In this document: positions 1 through 10,600 of the stretch, piece after piece
Numbering within the stretch: the stretch's first letter is position 1
Layout: each line of letters starts with the position of its first letter
From: Alistipes timonensis JC136
Lineage (GTDB): Bacteria > Bacteroidota > Bacteroidia > Bacteroidales > Rikenellaceae
Reading direction: 5' to 3'
DNA: 64,000 nucleotides
Assembly: GCF_900107675.1 (NCBI RefSeq)
Contig: NZ_FNRI01000007.1
Location: forward strand, 1 to 64,000
The notes under the pieces: generated by a model
What the model was told of the DNA's origin: nothing
What the model saw: the letters and a program-made list of their open reading frames with translations, nothing else
Databases searched by the model: none
Position numbers and translations under genes: made by a program

Positions 1-63
1 CGTGGCGGATTTCGAGGGGGCCGCCGTGGCGGCGAAGAGGGCGAGAAACAGTAGTCTTTTCAT
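1..63 (-). CDS. Start of a secreted protein, cut by the window edge
   Basis: Only the first 21 codons are visible. The start codon is at 63, and the peptide opens with Met-Lys-Arg followed by a hydrophobic run rich in Leu, Phe and Ala, as in a signal peptide. It lies 20 bases downstream of the sugar isomerase gene at 84-992 on the same strand, so it is probably the next gene of the same catabolic operon. The product cannot be identified. Confidence 0.6.
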   Translation of the reverse strand, partial: MKRLLFLALFAATAAPSKSAT

Positions 64-83
64 TTTTTGCGTTTTAAGGTGCG

Positions 84-992
84 TTATTCGATACCTTGAT
101 AAAGTGCATACTGGGCGAAAAGACTGTCAGTCGTCGAGCGCATATATTCAACGCTCCCGCGCGGATCGTTGCGCGGCGTAACCTCGTACATGAAAGGCCC
201 GTCATAACCCGCCCGTGTAAGGATATCGATCACTTTCGGCCACTCGACAATACCGCGTCCCGGCATCCAGTGGCGTTCATCTATCCCATCGTAATCCGAG
301 ACGTGGATATTCACGATATAAGGAGCGAAACGGGCTGCAAAAGCATGGCTCTTTTCCCCAAGCAAATGGTTGGTGTCATAGCATATTTTAAAATCCGGAA
401 CATTGGCCACAAGCCAGTCAAAATCGGCGCTGCTATTGCCCAAACAACCGCGCGGAAGGTCTTCGACAGCCACCACGGCTCCATAACGCTCCTTCACGAG
501 CGGAATAAAGCGCAGTAACATCTGCCGAAGATTCTCAAGGCGCTGAGGCCGCTCCTCGTCAGAAATCTGCGCTTCACTGCTGGGATGCATCACCACTACA
601 CGGAACTTGCCGATACGTGTCGCACGATCGAGGATCTCGACCCAGTTTTTGAGCGTCGCCTCGCGCCATTCGGGCCGATTGTCCGAAAGATCATTCGGCG
701 CCTTGCGTGTGAAAGGCAGGTGAACCGACCACAGTTTCAGACCGGAGCCTTTCATTGCCGTATTGAAACGTTCGATCCAAGCATCGTACTGCTCCTCCGT
801 ACCACCGGTCAGATTACCCGTCCAGGCTTCGATCCAGCGAATACCATGTTCGTCGTATGCCTCCTTATATGCTTCGGGAGTCATCGAACGGATAGCCCCG
901 TAGACCGCACCGATCTCATTGAATCGTTTTTGCCCTGAAGCCGGCACCGGCAAAAGCGACAGAAAAAGGAAAAACTGAAATATTCTTTTCAT
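84..992 (-). CDS. Secreted sugar isomerase/epimerase-like TIM barrel protein
   Basis: A 302-residue protein of the xylose isomerase-like / AP endonuclease 2 superfamily. An N-terminal signal peptide ends near the ASGQ at residues 18-21, so it is exported, probably to the periplasm. Motifs of the fold are visible: VVMHPSSE, VAVEDLPRG, KICYDTNHLL and VNIHVSDYDGIDERHW followed by MPGRG, which carry the Glu, Asp and His residues that bind a divalent metal in this superfamily. It is clearly paralogous to the protein at 2872-3720, which has nearly the same last motif. It is the penultimate visible gene of the SusCD operon and presumably acts on a released sugar or polyol; the substrate is not predictable. 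No frame problems are seen. Confidence 0.85.
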   Translation of the reverse strand: MKRIFQFFLFLSLLPVPASGQKRFNEIGAVYGAIRSMTPEAYKEAYDEHGIRWIEAWTGNLTGGTEEQYDAWIERFNTAMKGSGLKLWSVHLPFTRKAPNDLSDNRPEWREATLKNWVEILDRATRIGKFRVVVMHPSSEAQISDEERPQRLENLRQMLLRFIPLVKERYGAVVAVEDLPRGCLGNSSADFDWLVANVPDFKICYDTNHLLGEKSHAFAARFAPYIVNIHVSDYDGIDERHWMPGRGIVEWPKVIDILTRAGYDGPFMYEVTPRNDPRGSVEYMRSTTDSLFAQYALYQGIE

Positions 993-1013
993 AGGAACAA
1001 ATTATTTTGCAAG

Positions 1014-2777
1014 CTATAATTCGTTGAGCTCCCGTTTGGCCCGGGAGAGCCTGTCGGACCAGCCTGCTTCCGGGGTTATGGTGGCAAATCCGGAGAGCAG
1101 CGTTTCGAGCTGTTCGAGCCGTAACGCGGCCTCCGGCGTTCCGGCGGCTGCGAACTCCTTTTTCAGAATCGAGATCTTTTCGGCATCCTGGATTCCTTCG
1201 ACCAGCCGTTCGAAGCGGACGGAGGAACGTGCGCCGGGATAAATGATATATGTATCGCCGGCGGGGAAGGTTCTGAAACGCGAGTCGGTCAGCGGTTCCC
1301 CGGCCCACGAATTGTAAGCCCAGCGCAGAAATCCGTCGTAACCGCAGGCGGCCGTATACCATCCGGCATAGACCGCTTCGGCGGGGTCGGAGAAGGTGAA
1401 CATGTTGGGAAAGCGGTCCGAACAGCAGACGTAGTAGGTCGTTACGAAGCCTTGGGCGCGTCGCTCGGCGATATGCTGCGGCGGAACCCGGTCGCGGACT
1501 TTGACGCACAGGCTGTTTATGAAGGGATAGCTCAGGTAGCTGTTCTTGTTATCGGCCATGGCGATTCCCAGTTCGGGAGCGGTCTTCCGCAGGAGATCGA
1601 GCGCATCGGCCATCTCCTCCGGCGAACGTTCGTCCATGGCGATATTCGTCCGTCCGAGCCACCCCTTTTCGCGGAGGTGTCCGGTGAAGTCGGCGAGGAA
1701 CGGCACCCACAGCTCTTCGAAAGCCGGAGTGCCCGGATCGGCCGTCACGTCGACGAAACGGCCCGTGACACCGTCCCGGTAGTGGAGCTCGTTGTTCCAC
1801 GGCAGCATCGAGTAGCAGTTGATGGTATGGTCGATGCCCAGCCCCGTCATCAGTTCGACCCACCGGTCGAAGACCGTGTAGTCATAGCTCCACGCCCCGT
1901 CTGCATTCTTTGTCCAGACGATCATGTCGGCGTAAGAGTCGAAGCACTGGTTATTCCACGGGTCCTTGTTCAGCGTCGTCGTGACGACCTTTTGTCCTGC
2001 GTCGGCCAGAAGCCGCATGTACGGGACAAGGGCCTCGAAATGGGCGTCGCTCCACATGTCGAGCCCCTCGACGCGGGCGACGGCCGCAGGGTGCTGCCAG
2101 AGGTCGAGATAGTAGTTCCACTCGGCAGGGGGCGGGAGTTCCCGGCCGATGACCGTGAGCCCGATGTCGAATGTTCGGAGCAGCCGGCCTTTTGCATACA
2201 GTTTGACTGTCGAAACGTACTCACCGGCGGGGGTGTCGGCCGGGACGGAGACCGTTATCCACACCGGACGGACGTTCCGGGCCTTCAGGTCGAAAACATC
2301 GATGTCGTCGAGCATATCCGGGACCAGGTGCGGCGGGTAGATTGCCGGATCGTGATAGCCGCATTTGTTGCCGAACTCGTCGCTCAGGACATAGCGAACG
2401 AATCGGGCCTGGGCGGCATCTCCGGGAAGCGTATATGTGTCCGACCTGAACGGTTCCACCTCGACCTCTACGCCTTCTGCACCGGACGCGGTCCAGAGCA
2501 GCAGTTGGGTGGCGACCCGTTCGCCGCGCCATCCCTCCAGCCGGATGGATGTTATGGGTGCTACATCCGGGGCGACCGAACGTCTGAAAACGGCGTCCGT
2601 ACTCACGAACGAGGCGTGAAGCCCCCGGGGAACGCCCGACCAGTCGGAGAGCGTGTCGGCCGTGGGGTCGGGCAGTTCGTCGAACGATGAGATTTTCCGG
2701 GCGGTCCCGCTGTCGCATGAGACGAGCAGCAGGGAGATCCCTGCGGACAATAACAATGAAGAAAGGTATGGTTTCAT
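1014..2777 (-). CDS. DUF4091 lipoprotein, GH123-like glycoside hydrolase
   Basis: A 587-residue lipoprotein; the signal ends in a lipobox LLVSC, so it is anchored in a membrane. The body has an N-terminal beta-sandwich region followed by a TIM barrel and a DUF4091 region. The motif NIAMDERSPEEM near the middle resembles the Asp-Glu catalytic pair of GH123 beta-N-acetylgalactosaminidases, and the segment near the C-terminus with YNSWAGEP and YPG fits DUF4091. Function as a glycosidase is an inference from the family. It is 21 bases upstream of the 84-992 gene. Its codons are rather GC-rich compared with the flanking isomerase genes. An imperfect hairpin at about 2816-2852 lies upstream of its start. 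Confidence 0.75.
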   Translation of the reverse strand: MKPYLSSLLLSAGISLLLVSCDSGTARKISSFDELPDPTADTLSDWSGVPRGLHASFVSTDAVFRRSVAPDVAPITSIRLEGWRGERVATQLLLWTASGAEGVEVEVEPFRSDTYTLPGDAAQARFVRYVLSDEFGNKCGYHDPAIYPPHLVPDMLDDIDVFDLKARNVRPVWITVSVPADTPAGEYVSTVKLYAKGRLLRTFDIGLTVIGRELPPPAEWNYYLDLWQHPAAVARVEGLDMWSDAHFEALVPYMRLLADAGQKVVTTTLNKDPWNNQCFDSYADMIVWTKNADGAWSYDYTVFDRWVELMTGLGIDHTINCYSMLPWNNELHYRDGVTGRFVDVTADPGTPAFEELWVPFLADFTGHLREKGWLGRTNIAMDERSPEEMADALDLLRKTAPELGIAMADNKNSYLSYPFINSLCVKVRDRVPPQHIAERRAQGFVTTYYVCCSDRFPNMFTFSDPAEAVYAGWYTAACGYDGFLRWAYNSWAGEPLTDSRFRTFPAGDTYIIYPGARSSVRFERLVEGIQDAEKISILKKEFAAAGTPEAALRLEQLETLLSGFATITPEAGWSDRLSRAKRELNEL

Positions 2778-2871
2778 GACTTAAAAACGAATTATCTGGT
2801 TTACACAAATTCGACAAAGGAGCGCTGCCCCGACCGGAGCAGCACTCCTTTTCACAGCATCCGGAGAGAAA

Positions 2872-3720
2872 TTATTTCATCTTCGCAGCATCGGAAGCCA
2901 TCTTTTTGTAGATGGCGGCCATTTCACCGAACGATCCTTCGCCGCGTTTGAGTTCATACATGAAAACACCCTTATATCCGGCTTTCATCAATGCCCCATA
3001 CAACGCGGGCCAATCAATCCTACCCTTGCCCGGAAGCCAATGGCGCTCGTCAATCATGTCGTAATCCGAGATATGGACGGTCGCAATCCGATCGCCGCAC
3101 GCCTCGACAAAGTGCAACAAATCCTCCGAGAGCAGGTGGTTGGTATCGAAACAAATCTTCACCTCAGGATAGGGGGCGATGATACGCAACAACTCGTCGG
3201 AATTACGCCCGAGACAGGTACGCGGCAGGTCCTCAATACACAACTCAGCACCGATCCGCGTCGCTTCCTTGCGTAAAACGCCGATCGAAGCGATGCTGTT
3301 CCGGATGCGCCGTTCGCGCTCCCCATCCGCAATCGGCTCGGAACTGGGATGCAGCACCAGTTTCCGCGGCCCTACCTCCCCGCAGATCGCGATCATTTCG
3401 GTCAGAAATTCGACATTGGCCATGCGGGCGCTGTCGTTCAGCACCGAAATATCGAGCGTGCGGGAGAACGGAAGGTGGCACGACCAGACTTTCAGACCGG
3501 CCTCGTCGGCCTTACGTTTGGCGTGAAGTGCCTTCTCCCGAATCTCAGCCACGGTTCCGCGGCCGCTGATACCGATTTCGACATATTCGATTCCCGCCTT
3601 CACGGCCCCGGCCATCTCGTCGGGACTCATGCTGCTGGTCGAACTGCCGACACCGAGACACTGGGCCGTTAGGTTCGCGGCGCACATCAGCGCCGCCGCC
3701 GTAAATAAAACAGTCTTCAT
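2872..3720 (-). CDS. Secreted sugar isomerase/epimerase-like TIM barrel protein
   Basis: A 282-residue protein with a signal peptide ending near residue 19 (ANLTAQ), followed by a TIM barrel of the xylose isomerase-like superfamily. Motifs KLVLHPSSE, LCIEDLPRTCLG, KICFDTNHLL and VHISDYDMIDERHW match those of the paralogue at 84-992 almost residue for residue, so the two are ancient duplicates around the DUF4091 gene. Its start is 9 bases downstream of the stop of the FISUMP lipoprotein gene. The pair may convert related sugars or form a heteromer; the sequence does not decide this. Confidence 0.85.
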   Translation of the reverse strand: MKTVLFTAAALMCAANLTAQCLGVGSSTSSMSPDEMAGAVKAGIEYVEIGISGRGTVAEIREKALHAKRKADEAGLKVWSCHLPFSRTLDISVLNDSARMANVEFLTEMIAICGEVGPRKLVLHPSSEPIADGERERRIRNSIASIGVLRKEATRIGAELCIEDLPRTCLGRNSDELLRIIAPYPEVKICFDTNHLLSEDLLHFVEACGDRIATVHISDYDMIDERHWLPGKGRIDWPALYGALMKAGYKGVFMYELKRGEGSFGEMAAIYKKMASDAAKMK

Positions 3721-3729
3721 CGCTTCCGG

Positions 3730-5025
3730 TTATTTGGTGTAGTTTTTCACACAGCGGACCGCCACCGCATGGGTCTTGGTAGCATCCGTGTTCGCCTTTG
3801 TCACGAGATTCATGCTCGTCCCGCTGATCACGAGCGTCCGGGCCACGGTTTCACTGGTCTGTCCGATAAACCAGAGATGTCCCCATTTACCCAAAGATCC
3901 GGAATCGAAAGCTCCGGTATTTTTCTGATAACCCACCGGCCACCAGCCGAATCCGACGCTTTCGGCACCATCGACGAATTGCAGCAGCGCCTCGCCGGCA
4001 TCAGACAACGTCAGGTTCGCCTGATTCCAGATACCGCCGTCGACGATACGGCCGTTGCCGCCGCGCAGCCACGCCCCAACATTGCCCATGTTCTTGACCG
4101 TACAGCCCGACTTGTAGAAGCTCGCCTTGGTCGCGGCGTTTTCCGGTTTCTTGTCATGGCCTCCCGAGAAAGTATAGCCGCCCAACGTGAAATCGTCGGG
4201 AATGGCAAACTCACTCTTGATAGCCATCAACATGTCCCACCAGTCGTTGGCGTTGGCCACATGCCACCCTTCGGGGCAGCAGCCGCGGATCTGAACGCCG
4301 AATTCGCCCTCTTCCGTACCGTCGAGTCTGAATGGATTGCCCGCGTCGTCCGTTCCTTCATAACCCGGGACATAGGGACACTGCTCAGGCGTACAGCCCG
4401 ATATGCCTGTCATCGCCTCATACCAAGTGTAATAACGTCCTTTGGCGTCATTCAAACGCTGCAAATGCGACGCCTCCAATCCCGCAACCGAAAAGGCCGT
4501 CAGATCGGGCGCAACGCCCAGATTGCCGTCCTCCCCCGCTTCGTGGCAATCCTCGGTCATCCACCAACGCTTGCCGTACTTCTTGATCGTATAACCCGGC
4601 AGTTCGATGGGTACCGACACGGTAATAGCCGCGAAATACTCGCGGACGCTGCTCGTGCCCAATTCATTCTTGGCCACGACCGACACCGACTGCGCGGGAA
4701 TCACCACGTCATCGTTGACCACCTTAACGGTGATGACGTTAGTTCCCTGACCATCGACAATCGATATTTTCGACTTTTCCTGATCGGCAATCGTCCACTC
4801 GTAGGTTTCAGCCCACTGAACTTTCGACACGGAGAACGTAAACTCTTCGCCGCCATTGCAGGTCAGCGTGGCGGGCACCTTCGTGATCGGCCCGGGTTTC
4901 TTGGGGACGGTCATTTCCTGGATTTCCTGTTCAGCATCGCGTTTCACAGCCTCGGTGCAGGCCGCCAGCGCCGACGCTGCGGCCATGCACACTGCAGCCA
5001 TCATGTATTTTCGGATATTTTTCAT
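3730..5025 (-). CDS. FISUMP-domain lipoprotein with PKD-like domain
   Basis: A 431-residue lipoprotein with lipobox ALAAC. Residues about 40-140 look like a PKD/Ig-like domain (TKVPATLTCNGGEEFTF, ISIVDGQGTNVITVKVVN). The rest is a Fibrobacter succinogenes major paralogous (FISUMP) domain, seen in the signatures WWMTEDCHE, YYTWYEAMTG, CPEGWHVANANDWWDML and the terminal AVAVRCVKN. Such proteins are usually surface-exposed and often occur in SusCD loci. A glycan-binding role is suggested only by context. It stands between the 332-residue propeller lipoprotein and the second isomerase gene. Confidence 0.8.
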   Translation of the reverse strand: MKNIRKYMMAAVCMAAASALAACTEAVKRDAEQEIQEMTVPKKPGPITKVPATLTCNGGEEFTFSVSKVQWAETYEWTIADQEKSKISIVDGQGTNVITVKVVNDDVVIPAQSVSVVAKNELGTSSVREYFAAITVSVPIELPGYTIKKYGKRWWMTEDCHEAGEDGNLGVAPDLTAFSVAGLEASHLQRLNDAKGRYYTWYEAMTGISGCTPEQCPYVPGYEGTDDAGNPFRLDGTEEGEFGVQIRGCCPEGWHVANANDWWDMLMAIKSEFAIPDDFTLGGYTFSGGHDKKPENAATKASFYKSGCTVKNMGNVGAWLRGGNGRIVDGGIWNQANLTLSDAGEALLQFVDGAESVGFGWWPVGYQKNTGAFDSGSLGKWGHLWFIGQTSETVARTLVISGTSMNLVTKANTDATKTHAVAVRCVKNYTK

Positions 5026-5044
5026 GGTTTTAGCGTTTTAGGTT

Positions 5045-6043
5045 TTACAAAGTGTGGACTTCGGGATATCCGAACGGATTTTCCACATACCAGCGGGTCT
5101 TGTAAATCTGATAGCCCGCACGGTTAAACAACCGGTTGCCTTTCAGGTCGCACACCTCGGCCGACCACCAGTTGCCGCTTCCCGACGTGGGCCGCATGAC
5201 GATCGTGGGATACCCCTCGGGACCGGTCGATATGCTCTTGATGTCCTTCTGCTGGAAAATTTCCACGCCGAGGAACTTCTCTGTCGCACAATCGAACTTA
5301 TAGACATGCTCGACAGACGAAACATACATCGCATCCTCACCGTAGACCGGCGCCAGGTCATGCGCCATCGTATTTCCCGCCGCCATGTCGTAAGACTTGA
5401 CTTGCGAAAGTTCCGGAGCCGCGCGGTTCCCGTTATAGGAGAGTTTCAACAACTGGGCGCCGGTCCCCGTCCACAGGCAGTCACGCTTCCTGTCCCAAAC
5501 CACGTTATGGGCTGAATAGACCGGCATGGTGAAAGCGGGTTTCGAAACATAACTGGAAACAGCATCATAAACATAGACGCTCAACAGGTTGCCCGTACTC
5601 GACGCAACCACGATATTCTTATCAGGCAGCACCTCGGCCGAGTGGGGATTTCCACCCGGTTTGGCATAAAAAAGCATCTTCTTGTCCGCAATTCGAATCA
5701 GCCCCACACCGCCGCCCGAAGCCGTAACGAGGACACACGTACGGTTGTAAACCGGCTTGGCCTCGTCAGGAGTATTGAACCAGGCCTGTTCGCCGGTCGA
5801 AAGCCCGCTGTCGGCGGCCGTCCACTCCCAGGCGATTTTTCCCGTCGGCTGATCGATCATCACGATCCGGTTCTTCGCCTGCTCGGTCAGAATCATCACT
5901 TTCGTCGCCTTATCCAGATCAATCGTCTCTTCCTTGTCATCACCCGGCCGCCAGGGAACATAAGGTTCCTCTTCTTCGTCTTTGCTACAACCCTGAAGGA
6001 AGCATACGGCAGCCAAAATCCACAAATATTTTTTCATATTCAC
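5045..6043 (-). CDS. Beta-propeller-like lipoprotein (DUF6528-like)
   Basis: A 332-residue lipoprotein: the signal peptide ends in LQGC, followed by an acidic linker (SKDEEEE). The mature part has repeated blade-like units, for example VMILTEQAKNRIVMID, KIAWEWTA, LLSVYVYDA and HNVVWDRKRDCLW, as in PQQ-like or NHL-type propellers. I recall such proteins as DUF6528, but that name is from memory. It lies 18 bases after SusD. The acidic residues just after the lipidated Cys fit a Bacteroidota lipoprotein export signal, so surface exposure and a glycan-binding or processing role are plausible. Confidence 0.65.
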   Translation of the reverse strand: MNMKKYLWILAAVCFLQGCSKDEEEEPYVPWRPGDDKEETIDLDKATKVMILTEQAKNRIVMIDQPTGKIAWEWTAADSGLSTGEQAWFNTPDEAKPVYNRTCVLVTASGGGVGLIRIADKKMLFYAKPGGNPHSAEVLPDKNIVVASSTGNLLSVYVYDAVSSYVSKPAFTMPVYSAHNVVWDRKRDCLWTGTGAQLLKLSYNGNRAAPELSQVKSYDMAAGNTMAHDLAPVYGEDAMYVSSVEHVYKFDCATEKFLGVEIFQQKDIKSISTGPEGYPTIVMRPTSGSGNWWSAEVCDLKGNRLFNRAGYQIYKTRWYVENPFGYPEVHTL

Positions 6044-6061
6044 GAAATGTAATTTACCGGA

Positions 6062-7603
6062 TTAATAATTGGGATTCTGTTCGAGTTTCTTGTTCAGCAG
6101 GATTTGGTCCGCCGGAACAGGCCACCAGTAATCGCGGTCGGGATCGAATGCACGCACAGCGATATCCGTACCCGCATAATCCTGTATCACGGCATTCATC
6201 ACCAGTTCTGCGGTCATCCAACGGCGAATATCGTTGTAATAAAGCCCTTCGCCGGCAAACTCGATGCGACGTTCGTGGCGGATGATCTCACGCATCTCGG
6301 CCTGACTCTTCGAACCGTAAGCATAGGTCGGCATCCCGACACGTGTGCGTACGCGGTTCACGGCATCGTAAACGGCATCCGACGGCGTCGCATCGACCTC
6401 GTTCTGCGCCTCGGCGAACATCAGCAGCACATCGGCATAACGGATGAACATGTAATTGGTTTCGCCGTTCGAATCATCCGAATCGCGTTTCTGGGCGTCG
6501 TAGATCGTGAGTTTCTTATGGGCGAAGCCGGTGAACTGGCACACCTCCGTGGCCGAACAATTCGCCTTGCCGAGGAACGTACTTCCGGGATAGAAATTCG
6601 TCGCCGCAAAACGGGGATCGAGATTGTCGTACTTGCCCATCGTCCCCGGTCCGCCGGTCGTCGTCTCGTAGGCGTTCACCAGGTCGAGCAACGGCGCGTT
6701 GTTGCGATACTGGATGCTGTAAACGTTGAACGAATTGACCGCCGTGTTCTTGGTCTTCGAGAATTCAATGTTGAAGACACACTCGCAACTGTGTTCGTTG
6801 GCCGGGAGGAACAGCTTCCGGTAGTCGCCGAACAGGTCGTAACCCGCCTGCGCCTCCCTGTCGATCACGGCTTTGGCCGCATCGGCGGCAGCCCGCCATT
6901 TCGCGGCGTCATTCGAGGGATTGATCAACTTGCTGGCTTCGAAGAGCAGCAGACGGGCTTTGAGGGCCATCGCCGCACCGCGCGTGGCACGTCCCCGGTC
7001 GGCCGCCTTCGTCCATTTCCAGTCGAGCAGTTCGCGGTCGATAATGTCGTTCAGATCGTCGAGGATAGCCCCAACCACCTCCTCGCGCGAAGCACGGGGC
7101 AGCGAACCGTGCGCATAGACGGGTTCTTCGAGAATCAGCGGCACACCGTTGTAATAGGTTACCAGCATGTAATAGTAGAGTGCGCGCAGGAACTTGGCCT
7201 CGCCTTCCATCTGCACCCGCCGGTCATCGGCCACGACTGCATTGGGCAGGCGGTTGAGATGCGTGTTGCAGCGTCCGATACCCTCGTAACATTTCTTCCA
7301 GCGGCTAGCAATGATACCCGAGCTGTTGGCCGTATGTGTCCCCTGCGCAATGACGTTATATCCGCCCGCATTGTTATAATTATAGGCGTTGGGCGTGCAT
7401 GTCTCCTCGAGCAGCGGCGCCGAATCTCCGAACAGCGCGCTGTTGGTCAGTATGTTGTAACAGCCGGTCATGGCCGCTTCGGTTCCCTCTTCGGTTTCCC
7501 AGAACGTTTCGACCGTATATTTGTCGGTAGGAATGGTATCGAGGTTGCAGGAACCCATCACCGTCGCACCGCAAATCATCAATCCGAATACTATTTTTTT
7601 CAT
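6062..7603 (-). CDS. SusD/RagB-family surface glycan-binding lipoprotein
   Basis: A 513-residue SusD homologue with lipobox VMGSC. It has the typical family features: N-terminal TPR-like helices (FWETEEGTEAAMTGCYN, GEAKFLRALYYYMLV), the conserved EVVGAILDDLNDI, and the C-terminal ADVLLMFAEAQNE and RHERRIEFAGEGLYYNDIRR. These proteins sit as a lid on their SusC partner at the outer surface and deliver glycan. It directly follows the SusC gene, separated by 21 bases, so the two form the usual pair. Confidence 0.95.
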   Translation of the reverse strand: MKKIVFGLMICGATVMGSCNLDTIPTDKYTVETFWETEEGTEAAMTGCYNILTNSALFGDSAPLLEETCTPNAYNYNNAGGYNVIAQGTHTANSSGIIASRWKKCYEGIGRCNTHLNRLPNAVVADDRRVQMEGEAKFLRALYYYMLVTYYNGVPLILEEPVYAHGSLPRASREEVVGAILDDLNDIIDRELLDWKWTKAADRGRATRGAAMALKARLLLFEASKLINPSNDAAKWRAAADAAKAVIDREAQAGYDLFGDYRKLFLPANEHSCECVFNIEFSKTKNTAVNSFNVYSIQYRNNAPLLDLVNAYETTTGGPGTMGKYDNLDPRFAATNFYPGSTFLGKANCSATEVCQFTGFAHKKLTIYDAQKRDSDDSNGETNYMFIRYADVLLMFAEAQNEVDATPSDAVYDAVNRVRTRVGMPTYAYGSKSQAEMREIIRHERRIEFAGEGLYYNDIRRWMTAELVMNAVIQDYAGTDIAVRAFDPDRDYWWPVPADQILLNKKLEQNPNY

Positions 7604-7624
7604 AATTTTCCGTATTTGAAGCGA

Positions 7625-10600
7625 TTAGAAAGTAATATTGAACCCGAAGTTGATCGTCCGCAACGAGGGGTACTGCATCAGGTTGGTCGACGACAGGTCG
7701 ATTTCGGGATCGAACATCTTCAACGGTGAAATCGTAAAGAGGTTCTCACCGTTGACGAAAATCTGACACTGGCTCATACCGAGTTTCGAAATCCACTTTT
7801 TAGGCAGCGTATACGAGAGTTGCAGTTGCTTGCAGCGCAGGTACGAGGCGTCGTAAAGCCACTGCGTGTTCTTGTAGTTGTGCATCTCGGGAGCTCCCGT
7901 CGCGGTGTGGAGAATCGGCAGGCGGGCGTCGTGGTTCTCGGGAGTCCACGCGTCGGTGGCCCACTCTTTCAACACACCCGCGCCGTTCCAGAACGGGGCA
8001 GCGAGGTTGCCCGAAAGGTAGGTGCTCACGTCGGCGACCCCCTGGAACTGCGCCGAAAGTTCAAGGCCCTTCCAACCCAGGGAGAAGTTGAAGGCATAGG
8101 TAATGCTCGGAGTCAGGTTACCGCTGACGGCGCGGTCGTTGTCGTCGATCTTATCGTCGTTGTTAAGATTCTTATAGCGGATGTAACCCGGCTTCACGCC
8201 GCTGCCGACGGTCACCGAATTGGCGATCTCCTCGTAACTGTTGTAGAACCCGTCGGCCTGATAGAGATACCACGCGTCGATGGGCTCGCCCTCGCGGATG
8301 ATGTTGAAGGTCTTGATATACTCCTGCCCGTCGAGGTCCACGACGATATTCTTATTGTAGCAGAAGTTACCGCCGACGCTGTAACGGAAATTCTTAACCG
8401 TACTCCGCCATTGGAGGTTCAGCTCGATACCGTCATTGGCCACCACGCCGATATTCTGCTTCGGGCCGTTCAGGTTGCCGATCTGCGCAGGGATCTTCAC
8501 GTCGCGCAGAATACCTTCGGTGCGCTTCTTATAAAGGTCCGCGCTGAACAGCAGCCGGTGGTCGAAAGCCTCGAAATCCAGTCCGAGGTTGTAGGTGCGC
8601 GTCGTCTCCCACGAAATGTTCTCGTCGACGAAATCCTTGATCGCCGCGCCGCCCGAAAGCACGTCGCCGAAACTATAATTGTAGTCCTTGCTCGCCAGCA
8701 CAGCCATCAGGTATTCATAATTGCCGATGGCCTGGTTGCCCATCTCGCCAACCGACCCACGGAGCTTGAGCACATTGATCTGGCGAACGTCCTTCAGGAA
8801 ATTCTCCTTGTCGATGCGCCAGCCGACCGACACGGCGGGGAAGAAAGCCCAGCGGTTGCCCTTGGCGAATTTCGACGAACCGTCATAACGCGCCGTGAGG
8901 TCAATCAGGTATTTCTCTTTATAATCATAGGTGATGCGCCCGAAATAGGAGAAGAGCAGGTCAAGCGACGATCCGCCCGAGATCTCGTCCATCGTGGCGC
9001 CCACCGACAGGGCCGTGAGTTGATTATTGAAATAGTCGCGCTTCTTGGCCTGGAAATTCTTACTATCGTAGCGTTTGTACTCCGTACCTACCATCACGTT
9101 AAAATTATGGTTCCCGCCAAAACTCTTACCCCATGACAACGTGTTGTAAAAGGTAAAGTTAATCGAGTTGTTGTCCCAATCCTTAGCCGACACATAAGCA
9201 CTGAAATCCTTCCGTTCGAGGGTCTTGGGATTGTAGGTATACATCGCATGTTTGAAATCCTTCGAATAGTGGTCGATCTTCACGTATCCCATGTTGGCGT
9301 TGTACTTGATACCCCACGGCAGGTCGTAGCCGATGTTGATTTTTCCCAGCATGCGGTGGAACTGACGCCGGGTATTGCCCTCGTGAAGCTCCATGAGCGG
9401 ATTCTCGGGATTATTGCGCCCGGGAGTCGAAAGCCAGGTCGAAAGCCACTTGCCGTCGGGCAACTGCGTGCTGAAAATCGGCAGGGCGCGGTTAATGACG
9501 TTGACCGTCGTCGAAATACCGTAGATCGGATCGGTATTGTAGCGCAGGTTGCCCAACAGGCTGACACCCACCTTCAGGCGTTTGGTCACCTGTGCGTTTA
9601 TCTTCATGTCCCACGAAAAACGTTCGGCGTTGTCGTTGGCGACCATGATACCCCGCTGATTCATGTAACCGCCGCCCAGCGAGTAGGAAATCTTGTCCGT
9701 ACCCCCCGAAACACGGGCATTGTATTGCTGAAGGAAACCGTTCTCATAGCAGAGGTCGTACCAGTCGGAGGCGGGATAGATATAGCGGTCGTGCTTCATG
9801 CCCTCCTCGTATTCGAGAATATCGTCCTCGTTATAGGTCACCGTCAGCTTGCCTTCGTTCAACTCAGCCTGGTTCCGCATGCGCATATACTGAATCGGAT
9901 CGGTAACCACGTCGGGAACGTAGGTCGCCGACTGAATACCGAAGTTGGCGCTGAGTTTCACCACCGGCTCGCCTTTGCGGGCCTGCTTGGTGGTAATCAG
10001 GATAACGCCGTTGGCAGCCTTGGAACCATAGATCGAGGCCGAAGCGTCCTTCAACACCGAAATCGTCTCGATATCACCGGGGTTGAGTTCGTTAAGCGAG
10101 TACTCCATGCCGTCGACCAACACCATGGGGCTGGAACTGCTCATCGTACCGACACCGCGAATACGGATTGTCGCGCCGTCGCTGCCGGGTTTCGCCGAAG
10201 CCTGATTGATATAGACGCCGGGCATCGAATACAACGCCTGCGAGGCGTGCGTCAACGGCTGGTTCTCGATTTCCGACATCTGGCGCACGGCGACCGAACC
10301 GGTCAGGTTGACCTTCTTCTGAACGCCGTAACCGATCACCACCACATCGTCCAACATCTGCGCATTCTCTTTCAGTGCTACGGTCAGGTGCGTACGATTG
10401 CCGACCGACACCTGCTGCGCGTCGTAACCGATGAACGACACGTTGAGCACCGCCCCCGCAGTTACATTCAGGGCAAATTCGCCTTTCGAATTGGTTACCA
10501 TACCGTTGCTCGTACCCTCGACAATCACGCTCGCCCCCACAATCGGGGCACCGGACTCTGTTTCGACACGGCCTGTCAGTTGATACTCCTTGTTCGGACC